From assembly GCA_021030915.1 (NCBI GenBank), contig JAGEMR010000040.1:1-64000 (forward strand): 64,000 bases of DNA. The letters run 5' to 3'. This stretch comes from Astrothelium macrocarpum (Eukaryota; Ascomycota; Dothideomycetes; Trypetheliales; Trypetheliaceae). Position numbers and translations under genes: made by a program. The notes beneath the pieces are model-generated. The model did not search any database, was not told the DNA's origin, and saw only the letters and a program-made list of their open reading frames with translations. Numbering within the stretch: position 1 is the first letter of the stretch; each line of letters starts with the position of its first letter. This document shows positions 10,307 through 20,341 of this stretch, piece by piece.

Positions 10307-10346
10307 GGTAAAAATGTTTGAGGTTTGCTTTGGGAAAGCGAAAGAC

Positions 10347-10406
10347 CTGTGCAGAGGAATTTGGTTAGATTGAATCGCATGAATATTTTGATCTGATCGA
10401 GCTTAC
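10347..10406 (-). other. Probable 5'-UTR intron of the CaaX repeat gene
   Basis: On the minus strand the segment starts GTAAGC, contains TCTAACC as a branch-like site and ends TGCACAG, 60 nt long and 40 nt before the ATG. These are good fungal splice signals and support transcription of the minus strand. Confidence 0.6.
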
Positions 10407-11275
10407 TTTGGTAAGATGGATGTGGTGCTGGTGACGATGCATCTGATCCTGGAGTTTTCGTGATAGTTTTAAGTATCCACGAAATGAGCTGTTGTTGGTA
10501 GAGGTAAATTCTGGCCATCTCTTCGAGAATAAAGAAAGACGAAGCTAAAGTCTCTTTGATATCGCTGGTCGTGATGGATCTAGAGCTAGCCTAATAGGCT
10601 TAATATTGTTCGTTCTTGATATTGTTCTCTGACACAACAAAGGCGCGGCCTACGGAACTGCAAATTTTTGAGAACCACCCGATATGACCATTTTTACTCG
10701 CTTCCGAGGATAGACACATTTTCACAATGACCCCCTGAGGTGAAGATCCTGTTGGCTTTGTTCTACACGCTTGGAAAGTCTCAAGAGATCGGCGCTAAGT
10801 CCCAAGCAGCAAGGTGAGCGACTTTGCATGATCATTTCAAAGAGGACGAACAAGACATTGATAGACTGGGTACCAAACAGAATGCAGAAAGTATGGCATA
10901 CGAAGTGACAGCCACGTTTCAATTTCTCACACAGAGTTGCTAAGTATGTGTCAGCATAACTTTGTCTGTTCGGCGTGACACAAGAATGCTTCCAAAGGGC
11001 GAGTATGCAGAAGGCTCATGTTCGAAACGGACTTTATTTGATATTGCATCAAAACTCAATCTCATTACCTCAAGAAGGTCCAGGGCTCACAAGTCTGAAG
11101 CTATCGAAAAATCCGCGAGACCATGTACCACTCGCACCGGGGAAAGCTAGGTCATGCAAATGACCATTCTTTATTCATAACATTGCATGAGATTGACCTT
11201 CGTCGCACTGATCTGAGTTGGGGAGTATAATTTGCCAGTCGTAGTTTTTGATGTTTCCGAAGTTACACTCTAGTT
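10407..11275. promoter_or_regulatory. Upstream region of the CaaX repeat gene
   Basis: Contains the presumed promoter of the minus-strand repeat gene and the 3' flank of the secreted-protein gene to its right. No RNA gene, repeat or convincing frame seen. Confidence 0.35.
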
Positions 11276-12122
11276 CTAATCGAAAAACCATCCCCTCACG
11301 GTCACTTCATCCGAAGGCAATTTCCTTGTAATATCGAGGTGATAATGTTGATTTTCGGGTAGATCACGAACAATGAGGGAATTACAGTCTGTGCATTCAA
11401 CTGGTGGCCCTGCGGTTTCTCCACTTACATACGTTGGTGTAACAGATATCGCTCGAGCCATATAGAAGTCGCGGTCATTCATTGCGTTTGTCAAAACCAG
11501 TTCCAAAGTTATATTTTTTGTTGATCGGTCATCAAATGAGTCGCAGAAGAGCATGAACTGGCTAATCAGTGATTGTCCGGGTTTGGCATTTACTTTAATA
11601 GATTGACCATTAACGCAAGTAGCTACTGGACGATTCACTCCGGTGCTCACTGTATCAACGCAAATTTCGTCCTTGTTACAAGAAAGCCATGAAGACACGA
11701 CCGTGGAATTGTTGATGATGGATCTCGAAGGGTATTCGAAAGGTGCTGCACAAGAAAGCTCGAATTTTCCTGGATCCGCACGTATTTGCGGTTTTGAAGA
11801 ACGTTGGCACTTGGAGTGCTTGAATTCGGTATAAGTGCTTGGCTGACCGTGCCCTGGACACTTTATCATAAGCCTGCTCGTAAATTGTCGTTTAATGCGT
11901 TTCCTGGAACTCGAAGATAAAAGTGGGCATTGCCGAATAACAATAGCATCTCTAAATGGACCCATATTGATTAGTGCGATTATTGATAATGTTTTTAGGA
12001 AACATTTACTGTAGGTTCTCTTGTGTCCAATTATCTGTAGGAGATATCTCGGAGCCGTTCGTAGACGAAGTAGCGAAAATAAAAGCCACAAAAAAGGTCA
12101 AACAAACAATTAAACGCTTCAT
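11276..12122 (-). CDS. Secreted protein of unknown function
   Basis: Two exons, 12122-12010 and 11951-11276, joined across a 58-nt intron (GTAAAT..TTTAG, branch CACTAATC), give 262 aa. The start opens a textbook signal peptide (MKRLIVCLTFFVAFIFATSS), which a single-exon reading would miss. The mature part has about eleven cysteines, probably in disulfides, including C-x2-C in ECTDCNS, several N-glycosylation sequons (for example NNST, KNIT), and a dibasic stretch KRIKRQ soon after the signal peptide that could be a Kex2 site. I do not recognise the family. It could be an extracellular or wall-associated protein; an effector role is possible but unsupported. It neighbours the CaaX repeat gene on the same strand. 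Confidence 0.65.
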
Positions 12123-12923
12123 TTGAAGTTTAGATACGACTTTGAGTTCTATCTTTTAGCAAACAAATAGGACTTGGTGATCATCCTTATATGTGTACGA
12201 AGGTGCCCCAAATGAGACTGGTGATTGCGTCAACACGTTTCGTGCTTATCACCAAATGGAGAAAAGGAAGAGTCTTTGTGAGCGATGCGCACCCACCAAT
12301 ACGTCATTCACGGGGCTTGCAGAAGCACCTGATACGAAGTGGTGCCACGCAATTGTAGCGCAAGAATGGCTAGGTAAAAGTCGGTTATGCTGTGGCGAAT
12401 GGCTGCATCTTATTCAATTCATGATCTCAACCTCCGGCCGTGCTGCTTGCAATTCGCCTTCACCGCGTTCTCTTGCTCCAGAACAGACCGGGCCTAACTG
12501 TGATGGACCTCGTCTTGTAGGCAAGGTAGTGGACATTCAAGTGTCCACGGAAAGCAATGCACAAGCCCTATCCAGAATACCCTACTGAATGACGTTCCGC
12601 CAAATGTTTCAGAGTCAGTGGAGTGGTGCAAAACAGGCATGTCGCATACTTTTGAGGGCGAGGGTCACCCAACGGCCGCTCGCATGTTCTTTGGTAGGAA
12701 TTTCCTTTTCCATATTTGCAATAAACATCATGACTACCAGAGAGCAAAGACGAACATGATAAGAAGTCCCCTGGAACCTGAAGATTGAGATCAGTGCTTT
12801 TTATCGAATTCCACGAAGGGGAATGAACTTTTGAGCAGCTAAACTGAGCATGGCTTAACCATAATCAAAGCGGGTCATTGGCAAGGACCGCACTCTCAAG
12901 ACCCAACGTTAGCCGCCGACAGC
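12123..12923. other. Intergenic region
   Basis: Contains the presumed promoter of the secreted-protein gene and the 3' flank of the zinc-finger gene. A 131-codon open frame on the plus strand (12193-12588) shows no domain, signal peptide or splice logic, and I do not call it. Confidence 0.4.
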
Positions 12924-15086
12924 CTATAGTTCTCCAGGCGCCGAAGCAGGCACTGAGTGAGTCTTGATACCCGTCCCTCGCTTAATTTTGCAGTATTTCG
13001 CTTCATGCGCGGTCTTGTTGTCGCTACGTGAATAGCGTTTTCCGCAGAAGGCGCATCGAGGTTGAGGCTTCTTAGCGTTATGATAGCTGCGTATGTGGCG
13101 TCGTAGATTTGTATGAGCGTATCGACCCGTGTAAGTTTTGTCGCAGCCTGACTGGGGGCAGACAATGTTATTACGCAAAGAGCTCACGGAAGCGCAGGTT
13201 GGCGTTGTTGGAAATCCCGTCTCTAGATTTTTTGTACTTCGGGAAACTTGTTCCATGTAGGCTGGACTTTGTTTATCTCGAAGTGCTTGCCAAAAATCTT
13301 TGAACCTAATTCGACAAAGTCAGGTATAGTTACGCATATGCTTGTTAACGAACATAACGTACATATCTGCCGGTAGGTCCAGGGGCGTGAAGGCGAAGTC
13401 TTCAGTTGGGTCTTCCAAAAGGCTTTCAGAAAAGGTACGGGTCTCGAAAACAGTGTTTGAAGAACCATTGTCAATGTGACATTCCATGTCGTTTTCATGG
13501 CTTGCAGGTCCTCTCGGTGACCGGCGAGACGACCTCTGGAATTTTGCGGCCCCGAAATCGCTACCTTCCAGATCCAAGTCAAGGAGATCGGAAAAGCCAA
13601 ACCCTCCGTATATGGAGTCTGCAGATGTGAGACGATTAACAAGGGAGCCGACGACGTCGCCAGGCGATTTCGACTTGGCTTGTTCCTTGAACCAAGGTTC
13701 TAGTAAAAGAACGAGTCTGCAACGTTTGTCCTCGTTCCAACCCACATCGTACCAGTGATCGTGATAATCGAACGGGCCTTCTTTAATGACCTTACTAAGT
13801 CTAGCCATATCGAATGGCCAAGTCAGGACCAGCGAATGAATTAGGGTTTGCTGTTGTTCTGGAGACTTTAAGCAAAGAAGCAAGCCCGCAAGATCCTTAG
13901 CTTCCGGAGGTTCTGTAGTTATGGGGTCTGCACGCCGCATATTAATCCTGCCCATTGCCTGCGAAATCCATATCAGTGCAAATCCTTCTTCAGCCGTTGA
14001 GGGCTCGTGCCCGTCTAAGAAGCGCTTGAAAATAAGTATACTAAGACGAAACAGTTTTTTGGGGCGTCTCCAATACTTGCACCAACTCGAGAGCTCCTCT
14101 GCGGGTTTTCCAGCAATGAGTCTTCTGAAGCTTGCGTATTGCTGGAAAAACTGCGATCTGACCAGCCTCAAAGTTTCCCATTTTTCCATTGTAGTGGTAA
14201 TTTTGGCTTTGGCTAACTCGCGTCCGGCGTTGTGAGCGATCGATTCGGACAACGATAGTATCTGGGGAGTTTTCCGCATTGAATAAAATTCTTCTCTTCG
14301 GATTTGTTGCTGTTTTCTAATTGCTCCCGACTCCAGATATTGGAGAACACCAGTATCTTTGTCTCGGATCTGTCGTTCTTCATCGGCTGACGCCCAAGCC
14401 GGTCGAAGATCCATTAAAGCCTTTAAAGAAATTTCAAGAAGCCTACACTCTGCGCGAGCATCGATCAGATGATCGAACAACGCCTCACAAGCCCATTTCA
14501 AAAATACAGAGCCAGCTTCGTCAAAGTATTTCCGCAATATGTTACAATTACTCAGGTTCTCAACACGTGGTGGCTTGATTGAAGCATATTCAAGGTATGG
14601 CGAAAGCTTTTCCCGCAGTTTGACTGACAGATTCGGTAGAATATTGGGCGAAGATTTCGTGTGGCTATCGTTATTTCTGATGATCTTTTCAAGTTCCATA
14701 CACAAAGTCTTGAGCATCAGCATGGCTGAATCGTCTGATAAGCCGGAAAATCTGGGTTCGTCGTCAACAGAAATACCAGAGCACGTGGTCCCTTTGCATG
14801 GTATCTCGTCCTCAAGGTCCAATTCCATGCCCTCCATTAGACTCGCGCCTTTCAACATACCATTGACCTCATTAAAAGCAATTTCACTCCTAATTTTGTT
14901 GTCGGTGATGGGTCCGGTGGATGCTGCCAACGTGTGGGTTACTCCCGGAACAGACTGGAAAGACGTATCGGCATGCGCACCCCCAGATCCCGCCTCGGAG
15001 GTCCTGATCTTCCATAGAGTCCAAGGATCGCTCTCTTCGAAGGAGATCCTGCCTGCATCGGCACATCTCTTGATCGTGCTTTCCAT
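12924..15086 (-). CDS. Fungal C2H2 zinc-finger protein, hypothetical
   Basis: Two exons, 15086-13334 and 13261-12924 (72-nt intron, GTAACT..GTCCAG), give 696 aa. The long N-terminal part is soluble and mostly helical, with no domain I can name. The C-terminus has one regular finger (CPQSGC..12..H-x4-H) followed by CAFCGKRYSRSDNKTAHEAKYC, in which the last ligand is Cys instead of His, so a second C2HC-type finger. Two adjacent fingers at the C-terminus of a large, otherwise unrecognised protein is a common arrangement among filamentous-fungal hypothetical proteins. DNA binding is likely but its targets are unknown. Without the intron the protein would stop before the fingers; the join restores frame exactly. 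Confidence 0.75.
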
Positions 15087-16015
15087 AGTTCAGGTTGCGT
15101 GATGTTAGTCCGCTAGAGAGACGGTGCCGGTATTCTGTTCCCTCCAGGATATTGTTTTGGTGGAGAGTATCAAACACGCTGCCTTGCAGCAGCCATCTTT
15201 GTTGGTCGTTACGATAGTAGTGCCTGGCGACAGAACTTGAGGAGACTCGAGACAACGTTAAAGTTGAAGGCCAAGTGACGCGTACGTAGTAGTGTGGAAG
15301 TGTGTAAAAGAGCAACAGCATTGACAAGACCAGCAAAGGCGTCATTAGGCTGGAGTGAACAATTCCATTTGCCAAGATTGAAAAGCTCGTATCGCTAAGT
15401 AGGTGAGGATGGGTCGAGTCAATGGAACAGAATATGAACTTTAGCTGAAGGATCTCAACCATCAGTCAAGGGCGATTATCTGTATAAATACATCTTCAAA
15501 TTGGATCTCAGGATGTCTTGCTCACCCCTGCTGCGACTGGCAAAGGGAAGCACATGGTTGGCGTAGTCCTTAAAAAAAAAAAAAGAAACTTGGTCAAAGA
15601 CGGCCGAGTTACGTGCCCCATCCCCACGTTGCCGACCGCGCCATCTGGCTGGCGAGCAAGTCCTGAATTTCCTACGGGCACCATGCAAATGACGGATGCC
15701 TGAGGCTCGATGCCCAGCGAACGAGAGGTGGAGACGGGATGTTGAAGGCAGAATTTGACGGCGGTGATCTGCGTACCCCGGCAGAGCAGGAGGGGTGAAT
15801 ACCTACCCCTCTCGGTCGGCCATAACGAACGCTCGTTAGCGCGAAATGTCCTTGGACACGACAGGCAATAACATGAGGTGCAAGTGTATTCCGGAGATGC
15901 TGCCTAGGTAGTAGATGCATTATCAGCAAAGGCAAACAAGCATAAGCGAATAAAGAGGCCGCGAACCTTCAAGTACTCCTGGAAGCATCGTGGTTCCAGG
16001 CGGGCGCTGCATACT
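15087..16015. other. Intergenic region
   Basis: Upstream of the minus-strand zinc-finger gene; its first part is probably promoter and 5'-UTR. A 14-base A run lies near 15570. Open frames are domain-free shadows. Nothing else seen. Confidence 0.35.
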
Positions 16016-16204
16016 ATGAGTTTCCAAAAGAATGTATGGCCGCCGCTGATACCACTATTAGGGGTGCTATCAGCCAACGCATTTTTTGGGCAACGTGCAT
16101 TGCGGCTCCTTAAGTCCGCACGCCGTGAACGGACCATAGCGGTAGCTCAACAGACAGCTGCTGACCTAGCCCTTCATGCAGCTGCTAAAAATATTCAAAA
16201 ATGA
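16016..16204 (+). CDS. Possible small single-pass membrane protein
   Basis: A 62-codon frame starts with an ATG. It encodes one hydrophobic segment (WPPLIPLLGVLSANAFFG) followed by a basic then alanine-rich amphipathic helix ending in lysine. The residue pattern looks protein-like and resembles the small membrane frame 0.7 kb downstream in design, not in sequence. No known family. It could be chance; transcript evidence would decide. Confidence 0.28.
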   Translation: MSFQKNVWPPLIPLLGVLSANAFFGQRALRLLKSARRERTIAVAQQTAADLALHAAAKNIQK

Positions 16205-16866
16205 GATGAATTTCTCAAAAATGAAACAAGCTTCTGACACGCTGCCCGCACTGCACGCTGCCGACCCTGGACGCCGGACGCTGCCATTGCCATCTGTCGG
16301 TCCTTTCCGAACATTATTAGAGTCCTGGAGAGTCCTGATTGCCTAGAACTGATCTTCCGAGTCTCGCTTTACATGCAGAACCTTCCCAACATCAGATGCT
16401 AGTGTCATGCCGTACTTCCATCAGAGTTTGCTCATCGCTGCACAAGCAAGAATTAGTGGTCTACTGAGCGGATGGCCTTTGCCGCTGCTTATGAAGTCCC
16501 GAAAACCAGCCACACTTGTTTAACAGCTTTTACTAGATCATAATAGTCCCTTGCGATAGTACCTTGGACCTCGAGACGAGTCCTGAAAAATCCGAGACCG
16601 CCTCATTGTACAAAACTGCCACATAGCGAGTGTCCAGGACTCTGCTGCACACCTACTCCGAGGTCGTTCCTTTAATATCCCTGCTCTGGCTGATTTCCAC
16701 CTCAAGTCCTGAATGCCTCAAGTCCCGAATGCCTCAAGTCCCGATCTCGCCATTTCGATGTATTTAAGAGTCATGTTGGAAGCGCTGACATGTAAAGCTT
16801 CCCAAGCATTTTTCAGTTTGCCCTTTGTCCCTGCAACATCAACCCAAATTTATCTTTTAACGAAAA
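16205..16866. promoter_or_regulatory. Intergenic region with AGTCC-rich repeats
   Basis: Words of the form AGTCC[TC]GA recur across the gap, culminating in a 16-bp tandem repeat, CTCAAGTCC[TC]GAATGC, three times at 16701-16748 (the last copy is degenerate). This lies about 120 bp before the ATG at 16867, so it may be a promoter element of that gene; that is inference. Confidence 0.5.
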
Positions 16867-17115
16867 ATGTCTAACGAAACTATTGTACCTTTCTCATATC
16901 TCGGGTCTGCTCTGGTACCACTTGCAAACACATCCAATTTCTCGAATGAGTCGCCATGGACGCCGAATGCAATCGCGACTGTCACGTTCGGTTTACTATC
17001 CGTGGTGATCATGTGTACTGGGCTTTGGCAGGGATATCGTCAGCTTAGACATATGCAACAACAAAGTCAGCCAATTTCCAGTTCTCTAGCGAAAACTCGC
17101 CGCTCGAAAGGCTGA
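16867..17115 (+). CDS. Small single-pass membrane protein, unknown
   Basis: 82 aa in one exon. The N-terminal third is polar with N-glycosylation sequons (NET, NTS, NFS, NES). Then comes a hydrophobic span, TPNAIATVTFGLLSVVIMCT, followed by GLWQGYRQLRHMQQQ and a basic Ser-rich tail. Short fungal proteins with one membrane span followed by W-Q-x-Y/R motifs are common and uncharacterised. The start context (GAAAA before ATG) is favourable and the upstream region carries a tandem repeat. A real gene seems likely; the function is unknown. Confidence 0.5.
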   Translation: MSNETIVPFSYLGSALVPLANTSNFSNESPWTPNAIATVTFGLLSVVIMCTGLWQGYRQLRHMQQQSQPISSSLAKTRRSKG

Positions 17116-17926
17116 CGCTGAACTCAAATGTAGATCGGCCGCAATGTCGTGATTCGGAATTGGGAATGATAGAGCCAAGTGCTTGAATCTACACAGTGCT
17201 CTTCTCGAAGAGACATGTGCATTCTGCGTTACGTTAGTCTTGATGGATTCTTGGCTTATGTCCTTACCCCAAACAGTCGGGTTGGATTCCGAATTATCAA
17301 ATAAACATCATAAGTGCAAATAGGATGATGGCTTTCACTGGTGTATGCTACCTTCAGAAAAAATCAGGACAAGCGATCGACAAGGTTGAATTGTTTATTT
17401 TTTTGGTTTCTTTTCTCTTTTTTTGGTGCCATTGACCGTGATATTCTTACGCTAGAAATGATCGTCCCAACCTTCCTCGCAGTGACCAACCTTGACATTG
17501 AATGAGATAATGTCAAACTTTTTTCCAAGATGTATTTTTAAAAAAGAAAAAAAAAAAAAAGAAGAAGGAAAGAAAGAAAGAGATAGAGAAAGAGAAAGTC
17601 ATAATGAAAGACATAGACAGAAAAATGTAATGTGCAACCAATCCCTCTGGTAAGCATGGTAGCTGGAATTATTGATCACTCATAAAAATATTAGAGCTGA
17701 CAACACAATCCACATCTACAAGTACATACACATTGAGTTTTTCTACATGGCGTACTAAGCATCAAAGTCATCTTTAGTCATGTGTAAAAAAAATTATCCG
17801 AATGATGCAATTATTGTCACCCCCGCAGTCAAAACGTAGCCATGACGTTGATTGGAACTCAACATTCGATCCAAAGCCGCATCTTACCATCTGCCAGATT
17901 AGTAGATAAATCACTAAACCTACATT
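17116..17926. other. Intergenic region with purine-rich tract
   Basis: A strand-biased purine run at about 17535-17600 (poly-A followed by GAAAG/GAGAAA units) is simple-sequence DNA. The rest is unremarkable and includes the promoter of the cyanase gene. Confidence 0.4.
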
Positions 17927-18666
17927 ATGTCCTTTTCTCGTCCTGTCTATATTTCAACTCGTTTCGCCCCGCGCATAGCAAATTCGCTCTTCTACTGGCG
18001 TGCTGTACCATCAATCGCAATATCTCAAAAGCGTACTACAGTTCGCCAACTGCATCAGTCTTTCAGAATGGCCTCCGCAGACAAACCTGTTGCTATGTTA
18101 GATGTATGACGATATTTGTTCTCAGCGAAATTTAGTCTGACTGGCATGCAGAGCTCTCTCGTCCCCCGCCTGCCCGCTGCTTCACCTACGCTCTTCGAGG
18201 CAAAGAAACAGAAGAATCTGACATTCGAGGCAATAGCCAAGAAGCTCGGTCGAGATGAGGTGGCCGTTGCTGCATTGTTCTATGGTCAAGCCATGGCAAG
18301 CTCGGACGACATTAGGAATCTATCAGACCTGCTCGGAATTCCAGCCGACAAGCTCGGATCGCAGTTGGCGGGGCACCCAGACCGTGGCAGAATATTGGAC
18401 ATGCCCCCAAAGGAACCTCTGATCTACCGCCTGTATGAGATTATCCAAAATTATGGATACGCATACAAAGCCATCTTGAATGAGAAATTTGGAGATGGTA
18501 TCATGAGTGCGATAAGTTTTTCTACCAATGTCAAAAAAGAAACAGACGACAAGGGAGATTGGGTTGTCATTACGTGGAGAGGCAAATGGTAATCCTTCCC
18601 GCTTGATCCAGAGAATCTCGAACGTGCACGCTGACTGTCCTTAGGCTGCCTTACACGCGATTCTGA
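17927..18666 (+). CDS. cyn1: Cyanate hydratase (cyanase), with N-terminal extension
   Basis: Three exons, 17927-18103, 18152-18588 and 18645-18666 (introns 48 and 56 nt), give 211 aa; starting at the internal ATG at 18068 gives 164 aa. Cyanase converts cyanate and bicarbonate to ammonia and carbon dioxide via carbamate. The N-terminal helical domain (LFEAKKQKNLTFEAIAKKLG) and the catalytic domain PPKEPLIYRLYEIIQNYGYA...DGIMSAISF are complete, with the catalytic Arg and Glu of YRLYE and Ser of IMSAI. The tiny last exon supplies the conserved ending LPYTRF, which a single-exon reading loses. The 47 residues before the second Met are rich in Arg, Ser and hydrophobics with no acidic residue, like a mitochondrial presequence. 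The family call is firm; the start is uncertain. Confidence 0.95.
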
Positions 18667-19260
18667 TCCACCGGCAATGAGGCGCACGAATCCCTGACAC
18701 AAGACTTTACGTACGATCAATGGAGTATGACGGCTCATGAAATAGATTTGACCATCTGCCGATGTCTCGAGAAATATGTCCACGATCTAAGTAGCAGAAG
18801 TCTCCGTGTTTCCGGTCAAGCTTGGACCGAATTTGATGCGCGCCAAGGTTTCTCCCATCTTTTGTTCAGATCCTAATTCATAATGGCATAAAATATTTTT
18901 CGATAAAGACTAGCGACAAATGAATGCTTTAGGGATCAGCAGTCAATCTTCAGGGTCTGAAGAGCGTCATGCGAAGTGTCTTCTTCAGCTCAGCCTCATG
19001 TTTCACCTCGCCACCACCAACGTCGGCCAAGCCCAAGACGCGCATACTATCTTGAAAAGTTTTGTCCATTTCACAATACTCTTCTAGACATCTCATGATT
19101 CTGTCACTATGAGGCTGGCTTCCGGTGCCTTTCATTATGACCCTAGTCTTATCCTCAGAGTCGAACGTTAATGACCAATTGACCTGTTACACAGCCCTTT
19201 CAATCTTGAGCTAAAACTAACCCTTTAACTTCTTTCCCAGTTTTCTTGAAGTTTAGTGAC
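18667..19260. other. Intergenic region with a weak minus-strand frame
   Basis: A minus-strand frame (18950-19135, extendable upstream to an AACAG splice-like site near 19184) encodes a hydrophilic stretch including SDRIMRCLEEYCEMDKTF that looks protein-like. No upstream exon joins it in frame, so I do not call a gene. On the plus strand a CTAAC...CCCAG splice acceptor at about 19211-19240 suggests a 5'-UTR intron of the next gene. Confidence 0.35.
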
Positions 19261-19683
19261 ATGGGTCAAAAGGGCTCGAAGCCGCAACATTATCTTTCAT
19301 TGTCTTCTGATGATTCACCCAAGTCTGTTTCAAGCAAGCCAGTACCGTCTATCCATGTCGACGAAAACAGCTCTGGTCCTGCCGTTACCCAGCCAGCGCC
19401 GCCCTCACAGTTGAACAGATTGTCCATCATTCCGCCGAGTAAAATTAAAGAAGGAGTTGGCATTCGCTCGCCTTCCGGCCGCATCTTATCAAAGAAGGAC
19501 TACGCGAATCATCCGAATCGGCCATTAAGTATGGAAGAACGTCAACAAGCTATCAGAGCATCGATCGAGAAAAAGACAAGTTGGGAGGGATCGTATCATT
19601 ACAATATTGAGCATAATAAGAGGCTGGGTAAGAAGCGACGAAGGAGGAAGATATGGTATTGTGGTTGTTTTAGGGGTGACTGA
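19261..19683 (+). CDS. Hypothetical protein with N-myristoylation and palmitoylation signals
   Basis: 140 aa in one coding exon. It starts MGQKGSKP, which fits the N-myristoyltransferase consensus (Gly2, Ser6, basic residue after). It ends with a polybasic run followed by a Cys pair (KKRRRRKIWYCGCFRGD), typical of a membrane anchor that is S-acylated. The middle is disordered and Ser/Pro-rich. It probably sits on the cytoplasmic face of a membrane. A splice acceptor just upstream of the ATG suggests a 5'-UTR intron. No known family recognised; lipidation is predicted from motifs only. Confidence 0.6.
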   Translation: MGQKGSKPQHYLSLSSDDSPKSVSSKPVPSIHVDENSSGPAVTQPAPPSQLNRLSIIPPSKIKEGVGIRSPSGRILSKKDYANHPNRPLSMEERQQAIRASIEKKTSWEGSYHYNIEHNKRLGKKRRRRKIWYCGCFRGD

Positions 19684-20341
19684 ACCCACTGGTGGCGTTC
19701 AATGTTCAGGCTATGTTAACCTGAAAGAAGTCCTCAAGCCCTCTGCGCATCTTATTGTCTTTGGGCTCAGAGTCAGTACGTTAGTTTCAATAATCCGTCC
19801 ACTCCTTCATCTTTATGGCGTTTCGTGTAATGTTAACTCCGATTCATGGAGATCATGGGGTATATTGGTCTTGTGATTCAGAGTGTAGTGCAGCTGCAGT
19901 CAGTAGCGGACATCTATTCAAATAAAGAGGATTTGCTCAGACGGAATTGCCGACGGAAATTGACGCTTTCAAGTCATCTCGTGCGCGTCTTGAAAAAGAT
20001 ATAAGATGGATGACAATCCATCGGAATTGCTGGCTGACTCAAAGAGATCAACGAGACCCACATGGGTACCTTCCGTTTTTGGTACTGTCTGATGCGCTCA
20101 TCACACGTGCTGTAGCGAGGTTATATTCCAAGCGTCTCTTGTCGTGGAGATATTAACTGGAGTCATCGTCCTTTCACTGCACAGTATCTGCAGCTCACTT
20201 GGCCCGAGCCTTTCTTTTACACATTTCCTTCTCCTTTCCATCACTGTGATCCCCTACATGTCCCTTTCAGCCACGCTTCAAACTTTCGTTTCTGAGTTCC
20301 TCGCATCAAAACCATCCATCTAACTAGGGTCGAGATTCGTC
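19684..20341. other. Intergenic region
   Basis: Separates two plus-strand genes. The stretch just before 20342 is pyrimidine-rich (TCCTTTCC, CTTTCAGCC), as in many fungal core promoters. Nothing else seen. Confidence 0.4.

Noticed and set aside
12193..12588. 131-codon plus-strand frame
   Set aside because: No recognisable domain, signal peptide or conserved pattern; composition not protein-like enough to call.
18950..19190. Possible minus-strand gene fragment
   Set aside because: The peptide looks plausible, but no upstream exon joins in frame: the only nearby donor would need a 38-nt intron and gives the wrong phase.
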